From positions 2,108,001 to 2,172,000 of the forward strand of contig NC_079875.1 in assembly GCF_029227915.1 (NCBI RefSeq): 64,000 nucleotides of DNA, read 5' to 3'. The notes under the pieces were generated by a model. The model ran no database searches and was not told the origin of the DNA. It worked only from the letters and a program-made list of their open reading frames with translations. This stretch comes from Hydractinia symbiolongicarpus (Eukaryota > Cnidaria > Hydrozoa > Anthoathecata > Hydractiniidae). Made by a program: the position numbers and the translations under genes. Shown one piece after another: positions 37,851 through 51,792 of the stretch. Numbering within the stretch: the first letter of the stretch is position 1; every line of letters starts with the position of its first letter.

Positions 37851-40564
37851 ATCAAAAATGGAAACATTTTTGAAACTACAAGTCTCATGCGTTTTAGTGG
37901 TGAAAAAATAATTTAAAAAATCGTTCGGGAAATGAGTTTACTCCCTGGGTACTTTCTTTGTATACTTTTGACTATACGGGCCGAGTCCGGGGTTTACGGG
38001 AAATGGCGGGTTTTCGTTTGCCGGCGATTAAACTTCTTCTATTCAGCGTCTCATCAAAAATGAAAACATTTTTGAAAACTACAAGTCTCATGCGTTTTAG
38101 TGGTGAAAAGATAATTTAAAAAATCGTTGTGGAAATGAGTTTACTCACAGGGCACTTTCTTTGTATACATTCGACTATACGGGCCAAGCCCAGGATTTAC
38201 GGGAAATCGCGGGTTTTCGTTTGCCGGCGATTAAACCACTTTCATTAAGCGTCTCATCAAAAATGAAAACATTTCCGAAAACTACAAGTCTCATGCGTTT
38301 TAGTGGTGAAAAAATAATTTAAAAATTCGTTCGGGAAATGAGTTTATACCCCGGGTACTTTCTTTGTATACTTTTGACTATACGGGCCGAGTCCAGGATT
38401 TACGGGAAGTCGCTGGTTTTCGTTAGCCGGCGATTAAACTTCTTTTATTCAGCGTCTCATCAAAAATGGAAGTATTTTTAAATACTACAAGTCTCATGGG
38501 CTTTAGTGGTGAAATAATAATTTAAAAAAATCGTTCGGGAAATGAGTTTACACCCCGGGTACTTTCTTTGTATACTTTTGACTATACGGGCCGAGTCCGG
38601 GATTTACGGGAAATCGCAGGCTTTTGTTTGCCGGCGATTAAACTTCTTTTATTCAGCGTCTCATCAAAAATGAAAACATTTTTGAAAACTACAAGTCTCA
38701 TGCGTTTTAGTGGTGAAAAAATAATTTAAAAAAACGTTCGGGAAATGAGTTTACTCCCTGGGTACTTTCTTTGTATACTTTTGACTTTACGGGCCGAGTC
38801 CGGGATTTACGGGAAGTTGCGGGTTTTCGTTTGCCGGCGATTAAACGTCTTTTATTCAGCGTCTCATCAGAAATGAAAACATTTTCAAAAACTACAAGTC
38901 TCATGGGCTTTAGTGGTGAAATAATAATTTAAAAAAATCGTTCGGGAAATGAGTTTACACCCCGGGTACTTTCTTTGTATACTTTTGACTATACGGGCCG
39001 AGTCCGGGATTTACGGGAAATCGCAGGTTTTCGTTTGCCGGCGATTAAACTTCTTTTATTCAGCGTCTCATCAAAAATGAAAACATTTTTGAAAACTAGA
39101 AGTCTCAAGCGTTTTAGTGGTGAAAAGATAATTTAAAAAATCGTTGTGGAAATGAGTTTACTCACAAGGTACTTTCTTTGTATACATTCGACTATACGGG
39201 CCAAGCCCGGGATTTACGGGAAATCGCGGGTTTTCGTTTGCCGGCGATTAAACCACTTTCATTAAGCGTCTCATCAAAAATGAAAACATTTATGAAAACT
39301 ACAAGTCTCATGCATTTTAGTGGTGAAAAAATAATTTGAAAATTCGTTCGGGAAATGAGTTTACACCCCGGGTACTTTCTTTGTATACTTTTGACTATAC
39401 GGGCCGAGTCCAGGATTTACGGGAAGTCGCGGGTTTTCGTTTGCCGGCGATTAAACTTCTTTTATTCAGCGTCTCATCAAAAATGGAAACATTTTTGAAA
39501 CTACAAATCTCATGCGTTTTAGTGGTGAAAAAATAATTTAAAAAATCGTTCGGGAAATGAGTTTACTCCCTGGGTACTTTCTTTGTATACTTTTGACTAT
39601 ACGGGCCGAGTCCGGGGTTTACAGGAAATGGCGGGTTTTCGTTTGCCGGCGATTAAACTTCTTTTATTCAGCGTCTCATCAAAAGTGAAAACATTTTTGA
39701 AAACTAGAAGTCTCATGCGTTTTAGTGGTGAAAAAATAATTTAAAAATTCGTTCGGGAAATGAGTTTACACCCCGGGTACTTTCTTTGTATACTTTTGAC
39801 TATACGGGCCGAGTCCAGGATTTACGGGAAGTCGCGGGTTTTCGTTTGCCGGCGATTAAACTTCTTTTATTCAGCGTCTCATCAAAAATGGAAATATTTT
39901 TAAATACTACAAGTCTCATGGGCTTTAGTGGTGAAATAATAATTTAAAAAATCGTTCGGGAAATGAGTTTACACCCTGGGTACTTTCTTTGTATACTTTT
40001 GACTATACGGGCCGAGTCCGGGATTTACGGGAAATCGCAGGTTTTCGTTTGCCGGCGATTAAACTTCTTATATTCAGCGTCTCATCAAAAATGAAAACAT
40101 TTTTAAAAACTACAAGTCTCATGGGCTTTAGTGGTGAAATAATAATTTAAAAAAATCGTTCGGGAAATGAGTTTACACCCCGGGTACTTTCTTTGTATAC
40201 TTTTGACTATATGGGCCGAGTCCGGGATTTACGGGAAATCGCAGGCTTTCGTTTGCCGGCGATTAAACTTCGTTTATTCAGCGTCTCATCAAAAATGAAA
40301 ACATTTTTGAAAACTACAAGTCTCATGCGTTTTAGTGGTGAAAAATTAATTTAAAAAATCGTTCGGGAAATGAGTTTACTCCCTGGGTACTTTCTTTGTA
40401 TACTTTTGACTATACGGGCCGAGTCCGGGATTTACGGGAAGTCGCGGGTTTTCGTTTGCCGGCGATTAAACTTCTTTTATTCAGCGTCTCATCAAAAATG
40501 AAAACATTTTTGAAACTACAAGTCTCATGCGTTTTAGTGGTGAAAAAATAATTTAAAAAATCGT
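37851..40564 (+). repeat. Satellite stretch related to 43.9 kb and 49.4 kb blocks
   Basis: About 37.86-38.7 kb matches 43.95 kb onward at an offset of 6,091 bp (30 monomers). Markers are ATGGAAACATTTTTGAAAC, AGGGCACTTTC and GAGTTTATACCCC. About 39.7-40.5 kb resembles 49.5-50.25 kb and 50.9-51.7 kb, sharing GGTGAAAAATTAATTT near 40,340. Monomers with TTTGAAACTACAAG are 202 bp long; monomers with AATTTAAAAAAATCG are 204 bp. Confidence 0.78.
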
Positions 40565-43000
40565 TTGGGAAATGAGTTTACTCCCTGGGTACTTTCCTTG
40601 TATACTTTTGACTACACGGGCCGAATCCGGGATTTACGGGAAGTCGCGGGTTTTCATTTGCCGGCGATTAAACTTCTTTTATTCAGCGTCTCATCAAAAA
40701 TGAAAATATTTTTAAATACTTCAAGTCTCATGGGCTTTAGTGGTGAAATAATAATTTAAGAAATCGTTCCGGAAATGAGTTTACACCCTGGGTACTTTCT
40801 TTGTATACTTTTGACTATACGGGCCGAGTCCGGGATTTACGGGAAATAGCAGGTTTTCGTTTGCCGGCGATTAAACTTCTTTTATTCAGCGTCTCATCAA
40901 AAATGAAAACATTTTTGAAAACTACAAGTCTCATGCGTTTTAGTGGTGAAAAAATAATTTAAAAATTCGTTCGGGAAATGAGTTTACACCCTGGGTACTT
41001 TCTTTGTATACTTTTGACTATACGGGCCGAGTCCAGGATTTACGGGAAGTCGCGGGTTTTCGTTTGCCGGCGATTAAACTTCTTTTATTCAGCGTCTCAT
41101 CAAAAATGGAAATATTTTTAAATACTACAAGTCTCATGGGCTTTAGTGGTGAAATAATAATTTAAAAAAATCGTTCGGGAAATGAGTTTACTCCCTGGGT
41201 ACTTTCTTTGTATACTTTTGACTATACGGGCCGAGTCCGGGATTTACGGGAAATCGCAGGTTTTCGTTTGCCGGCAATTAAACTTCTTTTATTCAGCGTC
41301 TCATCAAAAATGAAAACATTTTTGAAACTACAAGTCTCATGCGTTTTAGTGGTGAAAAAATAATTTAAAAAATCGTTTGGGAAATGAGTTTACTCCCTGG
41401 GTACTTTCCTTGTATACTTTTGACTATACAGGCCGAAGCCGGGATTTACGGGAAGTCGCGGGTTTTCATTTGCCGGCGATTAAACTTCTTTTATTCAGCG
41501 TCTCATCAAAAATGATAATATTTTTAAATACTTCAAGTCTCATGGGCTTTAGTGGTGAAATAATAATTTAAAAAATCGTTCCGAAAATGAGTTTACACCC
41601 TGGGTACTTTCTTTGTATACTTTTGACTATACGAGCCGAGTCCGGGATTTACGGGAAATCGCAGGCTTTCGTTTGCCGGCGATTAAACTTCGTTTATTCA
41701 GCGTCTCATCAAAAATGAAAACATTTTTGAAAACTACAAGTCTCATGCGTTTTAGTGGTGAAAAAATAATTTAAAAATTCGTTCGGGAAATGAGTTTACA
41801 CCCTGGGTACTTTCTTTGTATACTTTTGACTATACGGGCCGAGTCCAGGATTTACGGGAAGTCGCGGGTTTTCGTTTGCCGGCGATTAAACTTCTTTTAT
41901 TCAGCGTCTCATCAAAAATGGAAATATTTTTAAATACTACAAGTCTCATGGGCTTTAGTGGTGAAATAATAATTTAAAAAAATCGTTCGGGAAATGAGTT
42001 TACTCCCTGGGTACTTTCTTTGTATACTTTTGACTATACGGGCCGAGTCCGGGATTTACGGGAAATCGCAGGTTTTCGTTTGCCGGCAATTAAACTTCTT
42101 TTATTCAGCGTCTCATCAAAAATGAAAACATTTTTGAAACTACAAGTCTCATGCGTTTTAGTGGTGAAAAAATAATTTAAAAAATCGTTTGGGAAATGAG
42201 TTTACTCCCTGGGTACTTTCCTTGTATACTTTTGACTATACAGGCCGAAGCCGGGATTTACGGGAAGTCGCGGGTTTTCATTTGCCGGCGATTAAACTTC
42301 TTTTATTCAGCGTCTCATCAAAAATGATAATATTTTTAAATACTTCAAGTCTCATGGGCTTTAGTGGTGAAATAATAATTTAAAAAATCGTTCCGAAAAT
42401 GAGTTTACACCCTGGGTACTTTCTTTGTATACTTTTGACTATACGAGCCGAGTCCGGGATTTACGGGAAATCGCAGGCTTTCGTTTGCCGGCGATTAAAC
42501 TTCGTTTATTCAGCGTCTCATCAAAAATGAAAACATTTTTGAAAACTACAAGTCTCATGCGTTTTAGTGGTGAAAAAATAATTTAAAAATTCGTTCGGGA
42601 AATGAGTTTACACCCCGGGTACGTTCTTTGTATACTTTTGACTATACGGGCCGAGTCCAGGATTTACGGGAAGTCGCGGGTTTTCGTTTGCCGGCGATTA
42701 AACTTCTTTTATTCAGCGTCTCATCAAAAATGGAAATATTTTTAAATACTACAAGTCTCATGGGCTTTAGTGGTGAAATAATAATTTAAAAAAATCGTTC
42801 GGGAAATGAGTTTACTCCCTGGGTACTTTTTTTGTATACTTTTGACTATACGGGCCGAGTCCGGGGTTTACGGGAAATGGCGGGTTTTCGTTTGCCGGCG
42901 ATTAAACCACTTTCATTAAGCGTCTCATCAAAAATGAAAACATTTCTGAAAACTACAAGTCTCATGCGTTTTAGTGGTGAAATAATAATTTAAAAAATCG
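40565..43000 (+). repeat. 4-monomer HOR, 812 bp period (three copies)
   Basis: Monomers with CTTCAAGTCTCATGGG and ATTTGCCGGC recur at 40,565, 41,377 and 42,189, exactly 812 bp apart. The second and third copies share GCCGAAGCCGGG, ATGATAATATTTTT and CGAGCCGAGTCC and look nearly identical; the first is more diverged (GCCGAATCCGGG, ATGAAAATATTTTT). No B monomer lies within the repeat. Confidence 0.88.
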
Positions 43001-43797
43001 TTCGGGAAATGAGTGTACACCCTGGGTACTTTCTTTGTATACTTTTGACTATACGGGCCGAGTCCGGGATTTACGGGAAATCGCAGGTTTTCGTTTGCCG
43101 GCGATTAAACTTCTTTTATTCAGCGTCTCATCAAAAATGAAAACATTTTTGAAAACTAGAAGTCTCAAGCGTTTTAGTGGTGAAAAGATAATTTAAAAAA
43201 TCGTTGTGGAAATGAGTTTACTCACAGGGTACTTTCTTTGTATACATTCGACTATACGGGCCAAGCCCGGGATTTACGGGAAATCGCGGGTTTTCGTTTG
43301 CCGGCGATTAAACCACTTTCATTAAGCGTCTCATCAAAAATGAAAACATTTTTGAAAACTACAAGTCTCATGCGTTTTAGTGGTGAAAAAATAATTTAAA
43401 AAATCGTTCGGGAAATGAGTTTAGTCCCTGGGTACTTTCTTTGTATACTTTTTACTATGCGGGCCGAGTCCGGGGTTTACGGGAAATGGCGGGTTTTCGT
43501 TTGCCGGCGATTAAACTTCTTTTATTCAGCGTCTCATCAAAAATGAAAACATTTTTGAAAACTAGAAGCCTCAAGCGTTTTAGTGGTGAAAAGATAATTT
43601 AAAAAATCGTTGTGGAAATGAGTTTACTCACAGGGTACTTTCTTTGTATACATTCGACTATACGGGCCAAGCCCGGGATTTACGGGAAATCGCGGGTTTT
43701 CGTTTGCCGGCGATTAAACCACTTTCATTAAGCGTCTCATCAAAAATGAAAACATTTATAAAAACTACAAGTCTCATGCGTTTTAGTGGTGAAAAAA
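43001..43797 (+). repeat. Linker satellite stretch with B monomers
   Basis: About four monomers including two B types and one TATGCGGGCC unit. The lead-in at about 42,820-43,320 closely resembles 47,490-47,990. Nothing else is present. Confidence 0.78.
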
Positions 43798-46700
43798 TAT
43801 TTTAAAAGTTCGTTCGGGAAATGAGTTTACACCCAGGGTACTTTCTTTGTATACTTTTGACTATACGGGCCGAGTCCAGGATTTACGGGAAGTCGCGGGT
43901 TTTCGTTTGCCGGCGATTAAACTTCTTTTATTCAGCGTCTCATCAAAAATGGAAACATTTTTGAAACTACAAGTCTCATGCGTTTTAGTGGTGAAAAAAT
44001 AATTTAAAAAATCGTTCGGGAAATGAGTTTACTCCCTGGGTACTTTCTTTGTATACTTTTGACTATACGGGCCGAGTCCGGGGTTTACGGGAAATGGCGG
44101 GTTTTCGTTTGCCGGCGATTAAACTTCTTTTATTCAGCGTCTCATCAAAAATGAAAACATTTTTGAAAACTACAAGTCTCATGCGTTTTAGTGGTGAAAA
44201 GATAATTTAAAAAATCGTTGTGGAAATGAGTTTACTCACAGGGCACTTTCTTTGTATACATTCGACTATACGGGCCAAGCCCGGGATTTACGTGAAATCG
44301 CGGGTTTTCGTTTGCCGGCGATTAAACCACTTTCATTAAGCGTCTCATCAAAAATGAAAACATTTCCGAAAACTACAAGTCTCATGCGTTTTAGTGGTGA
44401 AAAAATAATTTAAAAATTCGTTCGGGAAATGAGTTTATACCCCGGGTACTTTCTTTGTATACTTTTGACTATACGGGCCGAGTCCAGGATTTACGGGAAG
44501 TCGCGGGTTTTCGTTAGCCGGCGATTAAACTTCTTTTATTCAGCGTCTCATCAAAAATGGAAATATTTTTAAATACTACAAGTCTCATGGGCTTTAGTGG
44601 TGAAATAATAATTTAAAAAAATCGTTCGGGAAATGAGTTTACACCCCGGGTACTTTCTTTGTATACTTTTGACTATACGGGCCGAGTCCGGGGTTTACGG
44701 GAAATGGCGGGTTTTCGTTTGCCGGCGATTAAACTTCTTTTATTCAGCGTCTCATCAAAAATGAAAACATTTTTGAAAACTACAAGTCTCATGCGTTTTA
44801 GTGGTGAAAAGATAATTTAAAAAATCGTTGTGGAAATGAGTTTACTCACAGGGCACTTTCTTTGTATACATTCGACTATACGGGCCAAGCCCGGGATTTA
44901 CGTGAAATCGCGGGTTTTCGTTTGCCGGCGATTAAACCACTTTCATTAAGCGTCTCATCAAAAATGAAAACATTTCCGAAAACTACAAGTCTCATGCGTT
45001 TTAGTGGTGAAAAAATAATTTAAAAATTCGTTCGGGAAATGAGTTTATACCCCGGGTACTTTCTTTGTATACTTTTGACTATACGGGCCGAGTCCAGGAT
45101 TTACGGGAAGTCGCGGGTTTTCGTTAGCCGGCGATTAAACTTCTTTTATTCAGCGTCTCATCAAAAATGGAAATATTTTTAAATACTACAAGTCTCATGG
45201 GCTTTAGTGGTGAAATAATAATTTAAAAAAATCGTTCGGGAAATGAGTTTACACCCCGGGTACTTTCTTTGTATACTTTTGACTATACGGGCCGAGTCCG
45301 GGATTTACGGGAAATCGCAGGCTTTCGTTTGCCGGCGATTAAACTTCTTTTATTCAGCGTCTCATCAAAAATGAAAACATTTTTGAAAACTACAAGTCTC
45401 ATGCGTTTTAGTGGTGAAAAAATAATTTAAAAAAACGTTCGGGAAATGAGTTTACTCCCTGGGTACTTTCCTTGTATACTTTTGACTATACGGGCCGAGT
45501 CCGGGATTTACGGGAAGTCGCGGGTTTTCGTTTGCCGGCGATTAAACTTCTTTTATTCAGCGTCTCATCAGAAATGAAAACATTTTCAAAAACTACAAGT
45601 CTCATGGGCTTTAGTGGTGAAATAATAATTTAAAAAAATCGTTCGGGAAATGAGTTTACACCCCGGGTACTTTCTTTGTTTACTTTTGACTATGCCCGCT
45701 TGAGTCCGGGGTTTACGGGAAATGGCGGATTTTCGTTTGCCGGCGATTAAACTTCTTTTATTCAGCGTCTCATCAAAAATGAAAACATTTATAAAAACTA
45801 CAAGTCTCATGCGTTTTAGTGGTGAAAAAATATTTTAAAAGTTCGTTCGGGAAATGAGTTTACACCCCGGGTACTTTCTTTGTATACTTTTGACTATACG
45901 GGCCGAGTCCAGGATTTACGGGAAGTCGCGGGTTTTCGTTTGCCGGCGATTAAACTTCTTTTATTCAGCGTCTCATCAAAAATGGAAACATTTTTGAAAC
46001 TACAAGTCTCATGCGTTTTAGTGGTGAAAAAATAATTTAAAAAATCGTTCGGGAAATGAGTTTACTCCCTGGGTACTTTCTTTGTATACTTTTGACTATA
46101 CGGGCCGAGTCCGGGGTTTACGGGAAATGGCGGGTTTTCGTTTGCCGGCGATTAAACTTCTTTTATTCAGCGTCTCATCAAAAATGAAAACATTTTTGAA
46201 AACTACAAGTCTCATGCGTTTTAGTGGTGAAAAGATAATTTAAAAAATCGTTGTGGAAATGAGTTTACTCACAGGGCACTTTCTTTGTATACATTCGACT
46301 ATACGGGCCAAGCCCGGGATTTACGTGAAATCGCGGGTTTTCGTTTGCCGGCGATTAAACCACTTTCATTAAGCGTCTCATCAAAAATGAAAACATTTCC
46401 GAAAACTACAAGTCTCATGCGTTTTAGTGGTGAAAAAATAATTTAAAAATTCGTTCGGGAAATGAGTTTATACCCCGGGTACTTTCTTTGTATACTTTTG
46501 ACTATACGGGCCGAGTCCAGGATTTACGGGAAGTCGCGGGTTTTCGTTAGCCGGCGATTAAACTTCTTTTTATCAGCGTCTCATCAAAAATGGAAATATT
46601 TTTAAATACTACAAGTCTCATGGGCTTTAGTGGTGAAATAATAATTTAAAAAAATCGTTCGGGAAATGAGTTTACACCCCGGGTACTTTCTTTGTATACT

Positions 46701-47090
46701 TTTGACTATACGGGCCGAGTCCGGGATTTACGGGAAATCGCAGGCTTTCGTTTGCCGGCGATTAAACTTCTTTTATTCAGCGTCTCATCAAAAATGAAAA
46801 CATTTTTGAAAACTACAAGTCTCATGCGTTTTAGTGGTGAAAAAATAATTTAAAAAATCGTTCGGGAAATGAGTTTACTCCCTGGGTACTTTCCTTGTAT
46901 ACTTTTGACTATACGGGCCGAGTCCGGGATTTACGGGAAGTCGCGGGTTTTCGTTTGCCGGCGATTAAACTTCTTTTATTCAGCGTCTCATCAGAAATGA
47001 AAACATTTTCAAAAACTACAAGTCTCATGGGCTTTAGTGGTGAAATAATAATTTAAAAAAATCGTTCGGGAAATGAGTTTACACCCCGGG
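43798..47090 (+). repeat. 7-mer unit with internal 610 bp trimer duplication
   Basis: TATTTTAAAAGTTCG at 43,798 recurs at 45,831. In the first unit a trimer (AGGGCACTTTC, TTTACGTGAAATCG, GAGTTTATACCCC) occurs twice in tandem, offset 610 bp (TTTATAC at 44,434 and 45,044). In the second unit it occurs once (46,468). The first unit is therefore about 2,033 bp and the basic unit about 1,423 bp (seven monomers). This is a direct view of a HOR lengthened by an internal trimer duplication, or shortened by its loss. Confidence 0.83.
45691..45705 (+). other. Micro-inversion in one monomer
   Basis: The usual TATGCGGGCCGAGTCC reads TATGCCCGCTTGAGTCC here. GCGGGC is replaced by its reverse complement GCCCGC, followed by a changed CG/TTG step. 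I noticed this in no other monomer. A cluster of independent substitutions or a consensus error is possible. Confidence 0.6.
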
Positions 47091-48949
47091 TACTTTCTTT
47101 GTATACTTTTGACTATACGGGTCGAGTCCGGGATTTACGGGAAATCGCAGGTTTTCGTTTGCCGGCGATTAAACTTCTTTTATTCAGCGTCTCATCAAAA
47201 ATGAAAACATTTTTGAAAACTACAAGTCTCATGCGTTTTAGTGGTGAAAAAATAATTTAAAAATTCGTTCGGGAAATGAGTTTACACCCCGGGTACTTTC
47301 TTTGTATACTTTTGACTATACGGGCCGAGTCCAGGATTTACGGGAAGTCGCGGGTTTTCGTTTGCCGGCGATTAAACTTCTTTTATTCAGCGTCTCATCA
47401 AAAATGGAAATATTTTTAAATACTACAAGTCTCATGGGCTTTAGTGGTGAAATAATAATTTAAAAAAATCGTTCGGGAAATGAGTTTACTCCCTGGGTAC
47501 TTTCTTTGTATACTTTTGACTATACGGGCCGAGTCCGGGGTTTACGGGAAATGGCGGGTTTTCGTTTGCCGGCGATTAAACCACTTTCATTAAGCGTCTC
47601 ATCAAAAATGAAAACATTTCTGAAAACTACAAGTCTCATGCGTTTTAGTGGTGAAATAATAATTTAAAAAATCGTTCGGGAAATGAGTGTACACCCTGGG
47701 TACTTTCTTTGTATACTTTTGACTATACGGGCCGAGTCCGGGATTTACGGGAAATCGCAGGTTTTCGTTTGCCGGCGATTAAACTTCTTTTATTCAGCGT
47801 CTCATCAAAAATGAAAACATTTTTGAAAACTAGAAGTCTCAAGCGTTTTAGTGGTGAAAAGATAATTTAAAAAATCGTTGTGGAAATGAGTTTACTCACA
47901 GGGTACTTTCTTTGTATACATTCGACTATACGGGCCAAGCCCGGGATTTACGGGAAATCGCGGGTTTTCGTTTGCCGGCGATTAAACCACTTTCATTAAG
48001 CGTCTCATCAAAAATGAAAACATTTCCGAAAACTACAAGTCTCATGCGTTTTAGTGGTGAAAAAATAATTTAAAAATTCGTTCGAGAAATGAGTTTATAC
48101 CCCGGGTACTTTCTTTGTATACTTTTGACTATACGGGCCGAGTCCAGGATTTACGGGAAGTCGCGGGTTTTCGTTAGCCGGCGATTAAACTTCTTTTATT
48201 CAGCGTCTCATCAAAAATGGAAATATTTTTAAATACTACAAGTCTCATGGGCTTTAGTGGTGAAATAATAATTTAAAAAAATCGTTCGGGAAATGAGTTT
48301 ACACCCCGGGTACTTTCTTTGTATACTTTTGACTATACGGGCCGAGTCCGGGATTTACGGGAAATCGCAGGCTTTCGTTTGCCGGCGATTAAACTTCTTT
48401 TATTCAGCGTCTCATCAAAAATGAAAACATATTTGAAAACTACAAGTCTCATGCGTTTTAGTGGTGAAAAAATAATTTAAAAAAACGTTCGGGAAATGAG
48501 TTTACTCCCTGGGTACTTTCCTTGTATACTTTTGACTATACGGGCCGAGTCCGGGATTTACGGGAAGTCGCGGGTTTTCGTTTGCCGGCGATTAAACTTC
48601 TTTTATTCAGCGTCTCATCAAAAATGAAAACATTTTTGAAAACTAGAAGTCTCAAGCGTTTTAGTGGTGAAAAGATAATTTAAAAAATCGTTGTGGAAAT
48701 GAGTTTACTCACAGGGTACTTTCTTTGTATACATTCGACTATACGGGCCAAGCCCGGGATTTACGGGAAATCGCGGGTTTTCGTTTGCCGGCGATTAAAC
48801 CACTTTCATTAAGCGTCTCATCAAAAATGAAAACATTTATGAAAACTACAAGTCTCATGCATTTTAGTGGTGAAAAAATAATTTAAAAATTCGTTCGGGA
48901 AATGAGTTTACACCCGGGTACTTTCTTTGTATACTTTTGACTATATGGG
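47091..48949 (+). repeat. Mixed satellite monomers
   Basis: Monomers shared with the 42.8-43.3 kb and 43.8-45.6 kb stretches, including B units and a GAGTTTATACCCC unit at 48,094, in a new order. A private GTTCGAGAAATG occurs near 48,081. One monomer has ACACCCGGGTAC (a C lost) near 48,910. No non-satellite sequence. Confidence 0.78.
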
Positions 48950-51792
48950 CCGAGTCCAGGATTTACGGGAAGTCGCGGGTTTTCGTTTGCCGGCGAATAA
49001 ACTTCTTTTATTCAGCGTCTCATCAAAAATAGAAACATTTTTGAAACTACAAGTCTCATGCGTTTTAGTGGTGAAAAAATAATTTAAAAAATCGTTGGGG
49101 AAATGAGTTTACTCCCTGGGTACTTTCTTTGTATACTTTTGACTATACGGGCCGAGTCCGGGGTTTACGGGAAATGGCGGGTTTTCGTTTGCCGGCGATT
49201 AAACTTCTTTTATTCAGCGTCTCATCAAAAGTGAAAACATTTTTGAAAACTAGAAGTCTCAAGCGTTTTAGTGGTGAAAAGATAATTTAAAAAATCGTTG
49301 TGGAAATGAGTTTACTCACAGGGTACTTTCTTTGTATACATTCGACTATACGGGCCAAGCCCGGGATTTACGGGAAATCGCGGGTTTTCGTTTGCCGGCG
49401 ATTAAACCACTTTCATTAAGCGTCTCATCAAAAATGAAAACATTTCCGAAAACTACAAGTCTCATGCGTTTTAGTGGTGAAAAAATAATTTAAAAATTCG
49501 TTCGGGAAATGAGTTTACACCCCGGGTACTTTCTTTGTATACTTTTGACTATACGGGCCGAGTCCAGGATTTACGGGAAGTCGCGGGTTTTCGTTTGCCG
49601 GCGATTAAACTTCTTTTATTCAGCGTCTCATCAAAAATGGAAATATTTTTAAATACTACAAGTCTCATGGGCTTTAGTGGTGAAATAATAATTTAAAAAA
49701 TCGTTCGGGAAATGAGTTTACACCCTGGGTACTTTCTTTGTATACTTTTGACTATACGGGCCGAGTCCGGGATTTACGGGAAATCGCAGGTTTTCGTTTG
49801 CCGGCGATTAAACTTCTTATATTCAGCGTCTCATCAAAAATGAAAACATTTTTAAAAACTACAAGTCTCATGGGCTTTAGTGGTGAAATAATAATTTAAA
49901 AAAATCGTTCGGGAAATGAGTTTACACCCCGGGTACTTTCTTTGTATACTTTTGACTATACGGGCCGAGTCCGGGATTTACGGAAAATCGCAGGCTTTCG
50001 TTTGCCGGCGATTAAACTTCTTTTATTCAGCGTCTCATCAAAAATGAAAACATTTTTGAAAACTACAAGTCTCATGCGTTTTAGTGGTGAAAAATTAATT
50101 TAAAAAATCGTTCGGGAAATGAGTTTACTCCCTGGGTACTTTCTTTGTATACTTTTGACTATACGGGCCGAGTCCGGGATTTACGGGAAGTCGCGGGTTT
50201 TCGTTTGCCGGCGATTAAACTTCTTTTATTCAGCGTCTCATCAGAAATGAAAACATTTTTAAAAACTACAAGTCTCATGGGCTTTAGTGGTGAAATAATA
50301 ATTTAAAAAATCGTTCCGGAAATGAGTTTCCACCCTGGGTACTTTCTTTGTATACTTTTGACTATACGGGCCGAGTCCAGGATTTACGGGAAGTCGCGGG
50401 TTTTCGTTTGCCGGCGAATAAACTTCTTTTATTCAGCGTCTCATCAAAAATAGAAACATTTTTGAAACTACAAGTCTCATGCGTTTTAGTGGTGAAAAAA
50501 TAATTTAAAAAATCGTTCGGGAAATGAGTTTACTCCCTGGGTACTTTCTTTGTATACTTTTGACTATACGGGCCGAGTCCGGGGTTTACGGGAAATGGCG
50601 GGTTTTCGTTTGCCGGCGATTAAACTTCTTTTATTCAGCGTCTCATCAAAAGTGAAAACATTTTTGAAAACTAGAAGTCTCAAGCGTTTTAGTGGTGAAA
50701 AGATAATTTAAAAAATCGTTGTGGAAATGAGTTTACTCACAGGGTACTTTCTTTGTATACATTCGACTATACGGGCCAAGCCCGGGATTTACGGGAAATC
50801 GCGGGTTTTCGTTTGCCGGCGATTAAACCACTTTCATTAAGCGTCTCATCAAAAATGAAAACATTTCCGAAAACTACAAGTCTCATGCGTTTTAGTGGTG
50901 AAAAAATAATTTAAAAATTCGTTCGGGAAATGAGTTTACACCCCGGGTACTTTCTTTGTATACTTTTGACTATACGGGCCGAGTCCAGGATTTACGGGAA
51001 GTCGCGGGTTTTCGTTTGCCGGCGATTAAACTTCTTTTATTCAGCGTCTCATCAAAAATGGAAATATTTTTAAATACTACAAGTCTCATGGGCTTTAGTG
51101 GTGAAATAATAATTTAAAAAATCGTTCGGGAAATGAGTTTACACCCTGGGTACTTTCTTTGTATACTTTTGACTATACGGGCCGAGTCCGGGATTTACGG
51201 GAAATCGCAGGTTTTCGTTTGCCGGCGATTAAACTTCTTATATTCAGCGTCTCATCAAAAATGAAAACATTTTTAAAAACTACAAGTCTCATGGGCTTTA
51301 GTGGTGAAATAATAATTTAAAAAAATCGTTCGGGAAATGAGTTTACACCCCGGGTACTTTCTTTGTATACTTTTGACTATACGGGCCGAGTCCGGGATTT
51401 ACGGAAAATCGCAGGCTTTCGTTTGCCGGCGATTAAACTTCTTTTATTCAGCGTCTCATCAAAAATGAAAACATTTTTGAAAACTACAAGTCTCATGCGT
51501 TTTAGTGGTGAAAAATTAATTTAAAAAATCGTTCGGGAAATGAGTTTACTCCCTGGGTACTTTCTTTGTATACTTTTGACTATACGGGCCGAGTCCGGGA
51601 TTTACGGGAAGTCGCGGGTTTTCGTTTGCCGGCGATTAAACTTCTTTTATTCAGCGTCTCATCAGAAATGAAAACATTTTTAAAAACTACAAGTCTCATG
51701 GGCTTTAGTGGTGAAATAATAATTTAAAAAATCGTTCCGGAAATGAGTTTCCACCCTGGGTACTTTCTTTGTATACTTTTGACTATACGGGC
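48950..51792 (+). repeat. 7-monomer HOR, 1,421 bp period (two copies)
   Basis: CGGCGAATAAACTTC (48,991 and 50,412), AAAAGTGAAAAC (near 49,229 and 50,650), GAAAAATTAATTT (near 50,091 and 51,512) and GAGTTTCCACCC (50,325 and 51,746) are all 1,421 bp apart. Edges are near 48,950, 50,371 and 51,792. The copies look nearly identical; GTTGGGGAAATG at 49,092 against GTTCGGGAAATG at 50,513 is one difference. Confidence 0.88.
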
